Shown in pieces: positions 9,452 through 17,704 of a stretch of DNA of 64,000 nucleotides (position 1 is its first letter; each line of letters begins with the position of its first letter). This DNA comes from an uncultured Acetobacterium sp. Lineage in GTDB: Bacteria; Bacillota; Clostridia; Eubacteriales; Eubacteriaceae. Location: contig NZ_OY760905.1 of the NCBI RefSeq assembly GCF_963664135.1, forward strand, positions 3,064,736 through 3,128,735, in the 5' to 3' direction. The position numbers were made by a program, and so were the translations under genes. The notes below the pieces were generated by a model. It searched no databases and was not told the origin of the DNA. It was given only the letters and a program-made list of their open reading frames with translations.

Positions 9452-9898
9452 TTATTTACCGTTGATTTCGTTTCTGTTTTTAAGGGCTAACGTGCCTAAA
9501 ATACGGTAAAGTGGGGTAATATCCATTTTTTTGCCGAATTCAAATTTCTGGGTGCCAAAGATTTCATTATGGCCGATGCGATTGACATTTTCCAGATAGG
9601 TAACCGTAATTTCGCTGTCATCCAGCCCAGAACCGGCGGTTTCCATTTTTACATCGATGATATGGGATAAATAGATTGACTTAAAAGAAGTCTTCTTACC
9701 GGAAGCCCCTTGCTTGTCCACAAAAATAATCCGGATATCGGTGAAGATAATCACATCACGGATCAGTTTGAAGCCATTCTGAATGATTTCACCTTCAAAC
9801 AGATATTTTGAATACTCATTACTCAGTTCTTCCGCACTCACTTCGACTGCATTCCCCATGGCTCCTTGAACAAGGCCGCCAAAATTTAATTTTGCCAT
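9452..9898 (-). CDS. Bacterial PH-domain protein (bPH_1-like)
   Basis: 148 residues, no signal peptide or membrane segment. The core (residues ~30-135) resembles the bacterial pleckstrin-homology family: GEIIQNGFKLIRDVIIFTD followed by RIIFVDKQG and KTSFKSIYLSHIIDVKMETAG. Ribosome site AGGAG lies 7 nt before ATG 9898. It is on the same strand as the upstream lipoprotein gene but 82 bp away from it. Function of the family is poorly defined; I make no functional claim. Confidence 0.75.
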   Translation of the reverse strand: MAKLNFGGLVQGAMGNAVEVSAEELSNEYSKYLFEGEIIQNGFKLIRDVIIFTDIRIIFVDKQGASGKKTSFKSIYLSHIIDVKMETAGSGLDDSEITVTYLENVNRIGHNEIFGTQKFEFGKKMDITPLYRILGTLALKNRNEINGK

Positions 9899-9922
9899 TA
9901 TTATCTCCTACTTTAATTTATT

Positions 9923-9951
9923 AAAAACTATTTCCTTGAGGGATAGTTTTT
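9923..9951 (-). promoter_or_regulatory. Hairpin in the leader of the PH-domain gene
   Basis: Arms AAAAACTAT/ATAGTTTTT plus CC/GG, 25 bp upstream of the start at 9898. Read on the minus strand, the hairpin ends in TTTTT, so it could act as an attenuator. No ligand-binding domain is recognised. The rest of the 9899-10157 gap holds no visible gene. Confidence 0.35.
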
Positions 9952-10157
9952 CGCAAAACACAAGGTTTCGCTTATCCGAATGTTTACCCAAGAAAGCGCC
10001 GGATAATCATGAATGCTAAAATTTAAATCGGAGAAAAGCCAAGTGGTATCAATTTAATGAAATTCTAAACCTTTTTTATGTATAATGGCACAAGCTCGGT
10101 GTCAGACTGATCGATGAGTGCTGGCAGCAGAGAAAATCACGACTTAAAGGAATGCTT

Positions 10158-10955
10158 ATGTTTATAATTGATCTATTTATAAAAACGGGACTGGAAACCC
10201 TTTATCTCACCGGTGCCATCATCCTTGCTGGGCTGTTGCTCGGTTTTCTGGAAAACCAGTCCAACCGGAATTTTCAAAGAAGCCTGGGAAGAAACGCCAT
10301 CATGGTGACCGGGATAATTGGAACACCCATTCATGAACTCAGTCACGCCCTGACAGCCCTGATTTTTGGACATCGAATCACGGACATCAAACTGTTTCAG
10401 CGGCCGGATCAGGACGGGGTGATGGGTTATGTGAATCACTCCTATAATCCTAAAAATATTTACCATCAGGTGGGGAATTTCTTTATTGGCATTGCCCCGA
10501 TATTTGGCGGTCTATTGGTGATCATGGTCTTGATGGGACTACTGATTCCCCAGGTTCTGGATAGTTTTATGACCATTCTGACAGCAGGTATGACAGTAGA
10601 TACCCTGAGTATGGCATCATTTACCGGGGTTTTCACAGCTTATCTGGAACTGGTGAAGCTGATTTTTGCCTGGGAGAATTTCCAGAACATCACCTTTTAT
10701 CTGTTTTTGTTTTTGGCGATTTGTATTTCCGCCCATATTTCATTGAGTCCGGCAGATATCAAAGGCGCTTTCAAAGGTCTGATTTTTATTTTTATAATCT
10801 TGCTGCTCCTTAATGCCATTGGCTTATCCCAATCCATTTTGGTTTTTGATGTGCTGAAATATAATGTTCTGATCACCTCTTTTTTAATGATCGCGGTTAT
10901 CTTTTCCCTGATTACCTTTTTTATCAGTCTGGTCAGCAGAATTTTTGCCAAATAA
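10158..10955 (+). CDS. Polytopic membrane protein with HELSH motif (M50-like)
   Basis: About 265 residues with 5-6 hydrophobic segments: LYLTGAIILAGLLLGF near the N-terminus, a central pair starting near residue 115, and two at the C-terminus. IGTPIHELSHALTALIFGH (near residue 58) contains an HExxH zinc-protease motif located as in membrane-embedded site-2-type proteases. The third ligand (NxxPxxxxDG in canonical M50) is not evident, so proteolytic activity is uncertain. ATG 10158 is preferred over 10152 because AAAGG (10146-10150) would touch the earlier codon. Monocistronic. Confidence 0.65.
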   Translation: MFIIDLFIKTGLETLYLTGAIILAGLLLGFLENQSNRNFQRSLGRNAIMVTGIIGTPIHELSHALTALIFGHRITDIKLFQRPDQDGVMGYVNHSYNPKNIYHQVGNFFIGIAPIFGGLLVIMVLMGLLIPQVLDSFMTILTAGMTVDTLSMASFTGVFTAYLELVKLIFAWENFQNITFYLFLFLAICISAHISLSPADIKGAFKGLIFIFIILLLLNAIGLSQSILVFDVLKYNVLITSFLMIAVIFSLITFFISLVSRIFAK

Positions 10956-10976
10956 ATGAGATGAAAAGTAACAAAC

Positions 10977-11027
10977 AAAAACCTCCTGATTGATGGTTTG
11001 TTAGCCATCATTCAGGAGGTTTTTTAT
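10977..11027. terminator. Strong terminator after the HELSH membrane protein
   Basis: Long stem: AAAAACCTCCTGA plus GATGG on the 5' side pairs with CCATC and TCAGGAGGTTTTTT on the 3' side. U tracts arise in both directions. Confidence 0.85.
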
Positions 11028-11153
11028 CATTGAAGAACTGGTCTTAAAATCAATCCCATTACAGGCGCCATAATAGGGGTAATGGATCAAGTCAGGAGAT
11101 CTTTAAAAGACCGTTTCAGGATGACTTAGATGATTGTAATCCGCAAACTTTTT

Positions 11154-12188
11154 TTATTTCTTGCCTTTTACTTTGGGGAGGTTCGTTTGGCTGGTACTGT
11201 CGTCAACAGTTTTTTTGGCAGGTTTTTCAATGACCGGTTTTTTATCATTCTTGTCATTAGCGGGTTTTAAAATATCGCCACTGGTGGCATCAATTTTTAT
11301 CTGATTTGCTTTTTTGCCAGTTTGAATGATAACCTTGTAAACCATCACGTCATGCTCGGTACCCAATCGGATCGAAACAAAGGTTCCATCAGTTACGGAA
11401 GCCAAAGCAATCTGTACGGCGTTTTCAAATGAGATAGCCGGCAGGGTTGCAACGGGATCTTCGGTAGTGGGTTCAGCAGTTGGATCGGTAACTGGATCAG
11501 TGATTGGATCGGTAGTTGGGTCAGTGACAGGATCGGTAATTGGGTCAATGACAGGATTGGTAGTTGGATCAGTGATAGGATCGGTAGTTGGATCAGTGAT
11601 AGGATCGGTAGTTGGATCAGTGATAGGATCGGTAGTTGGATCAGTGATAGGATCGGTAGTTGGATCAGTGATAGGATCGGTAGTTGGATCAGTGATAGGA
11701 TCGGTAGTTGGATCAGTGATAGGATCGGTAGTTGGATCAGTGATAGGATCGGTAGTTGGATCAGTGATAGGATCGGTAGTTGGATCAGTGATAGGATCGG
11801 TAACTGGGTCAGTGATTGGGTCGATAGTTGGATCAGTAACTGGTTCAGCAACAGGATCGTTTTCCAATTCAGTTTTTAAAACATCACCGGTCATGGCGTT
11901 AATTTTCACCATGTTCATCAAGGCGCCGGATTTAACCTGAATCTTGTACACCTTTACAGTATGTTGTTTGTCCAATTTAATTGATACAATCGAGCCGTCA
12001 GGAACTGCTTCCAGAGCAATCGTTATGGCTTCACCAATGGTGATTACTTCAGCTTGGGGATCTTCCGAGACTATGGGTGGCTCCGGTGTAATAGGAGTCT
12101 CCAGGGGGGCAGTCTCAGCAAATACCAAACCAGTTGTGCTAAATGCTAGTAATCCGGTTAAAACAAACGTCAGCAGTTTTCTTTTCAT
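11154..12188 (-). CDS. Secreted PepSY-domain protein with TDPITDPT repeats
   Basis: About 344 residues. A Sec signal peptide (MKRKLLTFVLTGLLAFSTTG then VFAE) is followed by a first PepSY domain (GEAITIALEAVPDGSIVSIK...GDVLK, residues ~50-110), a Thr/Asp/Pro/Ile linker of about 130 residues built on the 8-residue unit TDPITDPT, and a second PepSY domain (ENAVQIALASVTDGTFVSIR...GDILK). The tail is Lys-rich. ATG 12188 has AGGAG 8 nt upstream, and an ATG 18 codons earlier lacks such a site. PepSY domains are thought to modulate extracellular peptidases or act as surface modules. It sits behind a c-di-GMP-I riboswitch, which suggests a surface or lifestyle role. Confidence 0.85.
   Translation of the reverse strand: MKRKLLTFVLTGLLAFSTTGLVFAETAPLETPITPEPPIVSEDPQAEVITIGEAITIALEAVPDGSIVSIKLDKQHTVKVYKIQVKSGALMNMVKINAMTGDVLKTELENDPVAEPVTDPTIDPITDPVTDPITDPTTDPITDPTTDPITDPTTDPITDPTTDPITDPTTDPITDPTTDPITDPTTDPITDPTTDPITDPTTDPITDPTTNPVIDPITDPVTDPTTDPITDPVTDPTAEPTTEDPVATLPAISFENAVQIALASVTDGTFVSIRLGTEHDVMVYKVIIQTGKKANQIKIDATSGDILKPANDKNDKKPVIEKPAKKTVDDSTSQTNLPKVKGKK
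11557..11800 (-). repeat. 24-bp tandem repeat, about ten copies
   Basis: Near-identical 24-bp units begin at 11557, 11581, 11605 and so on every 24 bp to 11773. The first copy has one substitution; diverged units flank the block. Each unit encodes TDPITDPT in the minus-strand gene. Near-perfect identity at third positions implies recent expansion or homogenisation, so copy number is probably variable. Confidence 0.95.
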
Positions 12189-12243
12189 CGTGTTTTTCTC
12201 CTTTTGATTTTTTAAATTAAATACATAATTAATATTTGGCAAT

Positions 12244-12268
12244 AAAAAAACAACGTAATGACACGTTG
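12244..12268 (-). terminator. Intrinsic terminator between c-di-GMP riboswitch and PepSY gene
   Basis: On the minus strand CAACGT/ACGTTG (loop GTCATT) is followed by seven T. The upstream part of this hairpin (TGCAAC) is complementary to GTTGCA at the 3' edge of the aptamer, which offers a simple antiterminator pairing. Confidence 0.75.
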
Positions 12269-12291
12269 CACAAAAACACCATAAACTGGTG

Positions 12292-12372
12292 CGATGGTTT
12301 GCAACTGGCTGTCATATATAACTACTTAGACCCTTTAGCTTTGCGTCCTTACCTTTCGATAAGTTTGCCAAA
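12292..12372 (-). ncRNA. Cyclic-di-GMP-I (GEMM-I) riboswitch
   Basis: Read on the minus strand, the conserved parts appear in order: GGCAAAC, stem CTTATC/GGTAAG closed by a GAAA tetraloop, GACGCAAAGC, GGGTCTAAG, and GACAGCCAGTTGC. This is the class I c-di-GMP aptamer pattern (GNRA-capped P1b, central GACGCAAAGCC, 3' GCCxGxUUGC). It lies about 100 bp upstream of the PepSY gene with a terminator between, so transcriptional control is likely. The competing pairing suggests an OFF switch (inference). Confidence 0.85.
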
Positions 12373-12717
12373 TATTTAATTAACATCATAATAATACAAT
12401 TTTCTCCGGCTGTCAAACTAAATATGAATAACTTAATAGTTAAATGTTGCGAAGTATCGGAAAACAAAAAATTAGTCTTTGACGGCTGAAAAAATGTTTT
12501 ATATCAGCAATAATCTTTGTAATTTAGTAGTTGCTCGCATATAATACCATTATGAGATGATGACAATTGAATGGATCATGATTGGTTTAGAGTTGCTCTC
12601 TGATAAAATACATGAGAAAGATAAAGCATGGGATTATGGTTCAGGAATCAGTTAATTATTCCAGCTATTTGGATTATGTTAATAAATTGATTGCTTAAAA
12701 AGAAATGGAGATAATTG

Positions 12718-13836
12718 ATGAATAATAGGGTTAAAAAAATTGGCATTTTGACTGGTGGCGGAGACTGCCCTGGGTTGAATGCAGTAATTCGGGCGGTGAC
12801 CAAAAGCGCGATAGCAAATTATGGTTATGAGGTGATCGGCTATAAATTTGGTTACAAAGGGCTATATAACAATGATTTTATTAAGCTTGATTCCCACACT
12901 GTTTCAGGAATCCTCCATAAAGGGGGAACGATTCTTTACAGTTCCAACAAGGATAACCTGTTTGACTATCAGGTTGAAGAAAATGGCCAGTGTGTCAAAA
13001 AAGATGTTTCGGATATAGCAGTTGAAAATATGAAAAAAGAAGGAGTGGATGTACTGGTCGTGTTAGGCGGTGATGGGACCTTGACCAGTGCCAGGGATTT
13101 TGCCCGCAAAGGGGTCAATGTGATTGGGGTACCAAAAACCATCGATAATGATTTATCTAAAACTGATGTGACCTTTGGTTTTAACTCAGCAGTGGATGTG
13201 GTGGTGGATGCTCTGGACAAGCTACACACAACTGCAGAATCACACCACCGGATTATGATTCTGGAAGTGATGGGTCGAAATGCTGGCTGGATTGCCCTCC
13301 ATGCCGGAATTGCTGGCTCGGCAGATGTTATTCTGATTCCGGAAATACCATTTTCACTAGACGCTATTGTCACCAAAATGAATGAACGTAGCCAGAGGGG
13401 GCTGCCATTTAGCATTATTGTAGTTTCGGAGGGAGCCATGGAAAAGGGCGGAGAGTTGACTGTTCAAAAAATCGTCTGTGATTCACCAGATCCCGTTCGG
13501 CTTGGAGGCATTGGCAATAAACTGGCCTTGGCGCTGGAGTCGAGAATACAGGATCATGAAATCAGAAATACCGTTTTGGGTCATCTTCAACGGGGCGGTA
13601 TTACCTCTGCTTATGATCGGCTCTTATCCACCCGTTATGGAGTAGCAGCGGTAGAACTCATTGCCCAGGGCAAGTTCGGGAGTATGGTCGCCCTTCAGAA
13701 TGGGAAGATGACGGATGCTTTGTTAGAAGATGTAATTGGAGAAAACAAACAGGTGGATGTCAATTCTGAGCTGATCCATGTGGCCAAAAGTCTGGGAGTT
13801 TCCTTTGGGGAAGAGATAACAGATTTACAATTGTAG
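12718..13836 (+). CDS. pfkA: 6-phosphofructokinase, ATP/PPi specificity uncertain
   Basis: 372 residues of the PfkA superfamily, phosphorylating fructose 6-phosphate. Motifs: LTGGGDCPGLNAVIRA at the N-terminus, VLGGDGTLTSA (near 115), PKTIDNDL (near 141), MGRNAGWIA, LGHLQRGG. The first selectivity position (GGDG) is the ATP type, while the lysine in PKTIDND is the residue seen in PPi-dependent and group III 'mixed' enzymes rather than the glycine of E. coli PfkA. The length also fits group III. ATG 12718 is chosen over TTG 12715 because GGAG (12707-12710) is 7 nt away. Monocistronic. Confidence 0.92.
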   Translation: MNNRVKKIGILTGGGDCPGLNAVIRAVTKSAIANYGYEVIGYKFGYKGLYNNDFIKLDSHTVSGILHKGGTILYSSNKDNLFDYQVEENGQCVKKDVSDIAVENMKKEGVDVLVVLGGDGTLTSARDFARKGVNVIGVPKTIDNDLSKTDVTFGFNSAVDVVVDALDKLHTTAESHHRIMILEVMGRNAGWIALHAGIAGSADVILIPEIPFSLDAIVTKMNERSQRGLPFSIIVVSEGAMEKGGELTVQKIVCDSPDPVRLGGIGNKLALALESRIQDHEIRNTVLGHLQRGGITSAYDRLLSTRYGVAAVELIAQGKFGSMVALQNGKMTDALLEDVIGENKQVDVNSELIHVAKSLGVSFGEEITDLQL

Positions 13837-13853
13837 ATATTTCAGTTAGAAAC

Positions 13854-13882
13854 AATCACAAAAGAGTGGTGATTCTTTTTTT
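13854..13882 (+). terminator. pfkA terminator
   Basis: AATCAC/GTGATT hairpin followed by CTTTTTTT, 18 bp after the stop. Confidence 0.75.
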
Positions 13883-13931
13883 CACCAGTATTCATTTCTG
13901 GGAGAATTTTCAGAGCATGGCATTCTGTTGC

Positions 13932-13972
13932 AAAAAAATGGTCAAACAGAAAAAGGTGTTTCTGTTTGACCA
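13932..13972 (-). terminator. Terminator of the acidic small protein gene
   Basis: Fourteen-bp perfect stem TGGTCAAACAGAAA (13939-13952) with its complement (13959-13972). Minus-strand reading ends in seven T. Confidence 0.85.
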
Positions 13973-14015
13973 ATTAAGGAATAATTATTGTGTTTTAGTA
14001 ATAGCTGGAATAAAC

Positions 14016-14300
14016 TTATTCTGGGGTAATTTCAGGGGAGTCAGCGGTGGTGTCTACAAGTTCGTCTTCAAAAACTACATCATCTTCATCTACTAAAATC
14101 TCGGAAAGTACTTCGAAAAAGAAGCCTTTAGCAGATGCCAGCGATTCGTTATGGGCAAACATTGCCAATTTGTGATAATCAACGAAGCCATCTTCGTCAG
14201 CATAAGGTTTCAGACGCTGAAGAAAAAATTCTTCAGTGACTGCATCTTCAAATTTTTCCTGTACCGTGTTAAAGATTGTAATTAATTCGCTTTTCTTCAT
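14016..14300 (-). CDS. Small acidic cytoplasmic protein, unknown function
   Basis: 94 residues, strongly acidic at the C-terminus (EILVDEDDVVFEDELVDTTADS). No signal peptide, membrane segment or cysteine. ATG 14300 is preceded by GAAGG 7 nt upstream, which supports it over an in-frame ATG 11 codons earlier. Own terminator downstream. I do not recognise the family. A real gene is supported by ribosome site, terminator and codon pattern. Confidence 0.7.
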   Translation of the reverse strand: MKKSELITIFNTVQEKFEDAVTEEFFLQRLKPYADEDGFVDYHKLAMFAHNESLASAKGFFFEVLSEILVDEDDVVFEDELVDTTADSPEITPE

Positions 14301-14462
14301 AGTTATTACCTTCTTCGGCGTTATTTCAACCAAACAGAGTTGATAAATTAATTATAGGAGTGTGGACTAAAATAAACAAGGTTTATTTATGAAAGCAAGA
14401 AGATTTTTGTGGGATTATGGATTTGAAAAAGATAGATTTTTAAATTGACTATAGTATACTGT

Positions 14463-14495
14463 AAAAAAATAAGGATGTCTCCAAGAGACATCCTT
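14463..14495 (-). terminator. Terminator of the HdeD-like gene
   Basis: Eleven-bp perfect stem AAGGATGTCTC/GAGACATCCTT with 3-nt loop, followed on the minus strand by a T-rich run. Confidence 0.88.
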
Positions 14496-14500
14496 TGAAT

Positions 14501-15028
14501 TTAAAGCGTATGGGTGGACATGCTTTCGGCAAAGAGGGCGATCCCGCCGAAGATCAGATAGACCCCGGCGATGATGCCAAAACCTAAAAGCATCACAAAA
14601 GGGTTGAAAATTAAAAAAATCGATAATGCCATGTTAATGATTCCTGAGGCAAGCAACCAGCCAGTTCCGGTGGAACCTTGTTTTTTCATAACAGAAGAAG
14701 CAGTGATCTGATTCATACCAGTTGATAAGGCAATGAATGCCAGCATAAATGCCAATGTACTGGCTCGTGACAATGGATCGGAGAAGATCAATAATACCCC
14801 CAACAGGGTAGCCATGATACCGGCAGTCAGGCTCCAACCATTCTTGATTTCGCTTTTCGCAAAAACAATGATATGAAACATTCCATAAATAATAAGACCA
14901 GCAATAAAAAACCACATGATCATTTTGGCAGCGAACATAGGTGCGAAAAAGATCAGGCAGCCAAGGATGATCATTAGGACGGCAACAACAATCCCCAATG
15001 TTTTGGACATTTTTAGAAAATCATTCAT
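14501..15028 (-). CDS. HdeD/DUF308 family membrane protein
   Basis: 175 residues with six hydrophobic segments arranged as three two-helix repeats. Each repeat has small-residue-rich helices followed by short loops (LGIVVAVLMIILGCLIFF; MIMWFFIAGLIIYGMFHI; SLTAGIMATLLGVLLIF; STLAFMLAFIALSTG; LLASGIINMALSIFLIF; MLLGFGIIAGVYLIFGG). This is the layout of the HdeD acid-resistance family; the actual role in this organism is unknown. GAAAGG precedes ATG 15028. Confidence 0.85.
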   Translation of the reverse strand: MNDFLKMSKTLGIVVAVLMIILGCLIFFAPMFAAKMIMWFFIAGLIIYGMFHIIVFAKSEIKNGWSLTAGIMATLLGVLLIFSDPLSRASTLAFMLAFIALSTGMNQITASSVMKKQGSTGTGWLLASGIINMALSIFLIFNPFVMLLGFGIIAGVYLIFGGIALFAESMSTHTL

Positions 15029-15211
15029 CTTTTTTTCCTTTCAAAACTAAATTTTTACTCAAAATAATATCATTTATATTTTACCTCGTCATATTAGGAT
15101 AATCAAGTTAAAAATAAGATTTGTAGAATAAAGGGGAAATAGGGAATGCAATTAGAAAAATAAATGCAAACAGAGAATGAATATATTAATAAAAGCAAGG
15201 AGATGCATATT

Positions 15212-16039
15212 ATGTTAATAATCGGACCGCACCTTTCGATAGCAGGTGGATTTAAAAAAGCGGGTGAAGAAGCAGTGAAAATTGATGCTAATACTTTTCA
15301 GTTTTTCACCCGAAACCCAAGAGGCGGTAAGGCCAAAGCCATTGACGAAAAAGATGTAGTTGGGCTTAAGAGCATCATGGACGACAAGGGATTTGGACCA
15401 CTGTTGGCGCATGCACCCTATACTCTCAATATGTGTTCGGCAAAGCCGGAAACCCGGGAGTTTGCCAGAATGATCTTTAAAGATGATCTGATGCGGCTGA
15501 AAGAACTACCCTGTGAACTCTATAATTTTCATCCCGGCAGTCATACTGGGCAGGGCGTGGAAAAGGGCATCGAGTGGATTGTCGAAATTCTCAATGATGA
15601 AATGTGGGCAGATCAGAAAACAACAGTTGTTTTAGAAACCATGTCCGGCAAGGGCACCGAAATCGGCAGAAATTTTGAAGAATTGAAACTGATTATCGAT
15701 CAGGTTAATCTGAAGGAAAAGATGGGGGTCTGTCTGGACACCTGTCATGTTTATTCCGGCGGCTATGATGTGGTCGGAAATCTGGATGGAGTTCTGGAAG
15801 ACTTTGATCGGGTTATCGGGCTGGACTATTTAAAATGTATTCATCTCAATGACAGCATGATGCCCTTTGGCAGCAATAAAGACCGTCATGAGAAAATTGG
15901 CTTCGGCACCTTGGGGGTGGAGGCATTCAAGCAGATTGTCACCCATCCACAACTCAAATCACTGCCCTTTTTTCTGGAAACACCTCAGGAGGATACCTTG
16001 GATTATAAAAAAGAAATCGATTTGCTCAGATCCTTTTAA
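15212..16039 (+). CDS. nfo: Endonuclease IV (deoxyribonuclease IV)
   Basis: 275-residue TIM-barrel AP endonuclease of family 2, which cleaves DNA at abasic sites using three Zn ions. Motifs: [10 protein letters not shown] at the start, [11 protein letters not shown] (zinc histidine), [29 protein letters not shown], and [23 protein letters not shown] 15212 is 9 nt after AAGGAG; the in-frame ATG 16 codons upstream has no site. Followed by hairpins. Monocistronic. Confidence 0.95.
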   Translation: MLIIGPHLSIAGGFKKAGEEAVKIDANTFQFFTRNPRGGKAKAIDEKDVVGLKSIMDDKGFGPLLAHAPYTLNMCSAKPETREFARMIFKDDLMRLKELPCELYNFHPGSHTGQGVEKGIEWIVEILNDEMWADQKTTVVLETMSGKGTEIGRNFEELKLIIDQVNLKEKMGVCLDTCHVYSGGYDVVGNLDGVLEDFDRVIGLDYLKCIHLNDSMMPFGSNKDRHEKIGFGTLGVEAFKQIVTHPQLKSLPFFLETPQEDTLDYKKEIDLLRSF

Positions 16040-16048
16040 TTGAAATCG

Positions 16049-16086
16049 CTCTTAAGATAACCGTCAGATGGTGGTTATTTTAAGAG
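16049..16086 (+). terminator. Hairpin shortly after nfo
   Basis: CTCTTAA/TTAAGAG and GATAACC/GGTTAT arms around a short loop, 10 bp after the nfo stop. No T tract; may protect the 3' end or act with the next hairpin. Confidence 0.45.
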
Positions 16087-16125
16087 GCAAAAGAATATGG
16101 GTTGTAAAATTAGGAACAAAAACTG

Positions 16126-16165
16126 AGCCAGGATGCGATTGATCACATCCTGGCTTTTATATGGG
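16126..16165. terminator. Bidirectional terminator between nfo and the UroD operon
   Basis: Ten-bp perfect stem AGCCAGGATG/CATCCTGGCT. TTTTAT follows on plus; on the minus strand TTTTTG follows after CAG. Confidence 0.8.
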
Positions 16166-16187
16166 AGAAAATTATCTGCTGTCAATT

Positions 16188-16340
16188 TTAGATCAGCAAA
16201 GATAACACATAACCCAATAGCATATCCTCATTCACATCCCAGGAATCGGCCATAATCGCCGCATCCTCCTCAGTCAGTTCCGGATGTCGGGCTGCGTAGG
16301 TTTCAAAATAGTCCAGATATTCAGATTTAATGGTTTCCAT
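16188..16340 (-). CDS. 50-residue acidic small protein downstream of UroD-family gene
   Basis: Short gene: METIKSEYLDYFETYAARHP begins the protein and GYVLSLLI ends it; 50 residues, rich in Glu/Asp. ATG 16340 has GAGGTG 5 nt upstream, and the gene begins 11 bp after the UroD-family stop, so it is the second gene of that operon. No family recognised. The tight spacing, good ribosome site and clean stop before a terminator support it. Confidence 0.7.
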   Translation of the reverse strand: METIKSEYLDYFETYAARHPELTEEDAAIMADSWDVNEDMLLGYVLSLLI

Positions 16341-16351
16341 AGGGCACCTCG

Positions 16352-17509
16352 CTAGTATTTTCCATGATCAATGACATACTGATGAACAGCCTGGAGTTTT
16401 TCTAAATCCAGACCTTTGCCTCGCAGAATGGATTTTCCAGTTGTGAAAATATAGCCGCCTCCCGGTGCAGCCTCATCAATCATTTTTTGGGCAATATCGA
16501 TACACTGTTCCGTCGAGTCGGATTTTAAAGCTTCAATGGGGTAGTTACCCATAATACACATGGTTTTTCCCACCTTTTCTTTAATCACCTTCATATCACC
16601 ATATTCAAAAATTCCCACTACATTAGGATTTAAACAACCCAAATAATCATATAATTTTGACCAGTTTCCTTCAATAAATAATATAATCGTATATCCCATG
16701 TCGGTGAGACCGTTGACCAGCCGCGCAAAGGTTGGCCAGTAAAAACGTTCGAATTGCTTCGGGTTTAAGAATGGTGGCATATGAAGGGGCATAAAGATCG
16801 CCGGGATTTTTTTCGGCGAGCCGGAATAACCAGTGACACCCCAACGCAGCATCAACGGCAGCAGGGCTTCACAGGCTTGTTCCACCAGCTCGGGACAACG
16901 ATGCATGTCGACAGAGATCCCTTTAAAACTCCGCAGTTGATCCGCTAAAAAATCAAATGGTGCTTCAATCATGTTGTCAGAGATAATGGGAATCCCCACC
17001 GAGTCAGTACAGTATTGATCGACTTCCCGGAGGATTTTGGTATGGCGCAGATAACTAAGAGCCCCTTTAGCCAGGTTGAGTCCGCCTAAAGCGCCGGGTT
17101 GGTCAAAGGCCTTGTATTGCCGGGGAAGGACCTTATCGACCAAGGCTTTAAAGGGATCTTTGATGAGATCCTCATATTCGGTTGACAGCATCCCACAGAC
17201 CTCAGGATGCTGCATAAAGCCGTCTTTATTGGGAACAAAATTCTGTGATCCGATGGTTGTATACATTCCTGGACATCTCAAAAAAGTGGCTGCGGCAGCA
17301 TCGACTTTCATATCTTTGTAATAAACGGGTAGGCACTCCCTGACCAGCTCAAGATTCCAGGTTGCGGATTTGAGCGAACGGCCACAATAGTCGATGGCTA
17401 CCTCTGGTCCGTTCAACGCAAAAATAGGGATGCGATCTGGCTTTTCAAGATTTACTGCTTTTTCTATACGGGTCAATCGTTCGGCCAATAATTGTTTGGC
17501 ATCGCTCAT
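16352..17509 (-). CDS. Uroporphyrinogen-decarboxylase-family methyltransferase
   Basis: 385 residues with the UroD/MtaA TIM-barrel fold. In acetogens, members lacking heme context normally transfer methyl groups to or from corrinoid proteins. Visible: LTRIEKAVNLEKPDRIPIF at the N-terminus (typical of MtaA-like proteins), VDMHRCPELVEQ, PLHMPPFLNPKQFERFYWPT, and the C-terminal PGGGYIFTTGKSI. No heme genes are near. A partner corrinoid protein is encoded at 7025-7654, not adjacent. ATG 17509 has AGGT upstream. The substrate cannot be deduced; a methyltransferase role is inference. Confidence 0.8.
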   Translation of the reverse strand: MSDAKQLLAERLTRIEKAVNLEKPDRIPIFALNGPEVAIDYCGRSLKSATWNLELVRECLPVYYKDMKVDAAAATFLRCPGMYTTIGSQNFVPNKDGFMQHPEVCGMLSTEYEDLIKDPFKALVDKVLPRQYKAFDQPGALGGLNLAKGALSYLRHTKILREVDQYCTDSVGIPIISDNMIEAPFDFLADQLRSFKGISVDMHRCPELVEQACEALLPLMLRWGVTGYSGSPKKIPAIFMPLHMPPFLNPKQFERFYWPTFARLVNGLTDMGYTIILFIEGNWSKLYDYLGCLNPNVVGIFEYGDMKVIKEKVGKTMCIMGNYPIEALKSDSTEQCIDIAQKMIDEAAPGGGYIFTTGKSILRGKGLDLEKLQAVHQYVIDHGKY

Positions 17510-17632
17510 TTTTTCACCGACCTTTATTCGTTAAAATAGAATGATCTGAAATTGTTTTCATGATTCAAATTATCATTATTTATTACAAATGTCAATATTT
17601 ATTGAAGTTAAAATAATGTTTGAAAATAGGGC

Positions 17633-17687
17633 TTGATTTTGGAAAAGAAATATGCTACCATAATGTCAATGAGTGAGCAAGTGTTCA
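17633..17687 (+). promoter_or_regulatory. Promoter and ArsR-type operator for the metal efflux operon
   Basis: TTGATT (17633-17638), 17-bp spacer, TACCAT (17656-17661). Just downstream, TGAGCA-AG-TGTTCA (17674-17687) is an inverted repeat with one mismatch, matching the 12-2-12 operators of SmtB/CzrA-type repressors. Placement over the transcription start fits repression. Confidence 0.7.
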
Positions 17688-17704
17688 CATATTAAGGAGA
17701 AGAT

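Noticed and set aside
10158-10955. Definite site-2 protease
   Set aside because: HExxH is present, but I could not find the NxxPxxxxDG motif needed for a confident M50 assignment, so it is reported only as HELSH membrane protein.
11557-11800. CRISPR array
   Set aside because: Units are contiguous 24-bp copies with no unique spacers, lie within a gene, and no cas genes are near.
11393-11940. Long open frames on both strands through the 24-bp repeat
   Set aside because: They are by-products of a repeat whose length is a multiple of three. Only the minus-strand frame has a signal peptide, a ribosome site and PepSY domains at both ends.
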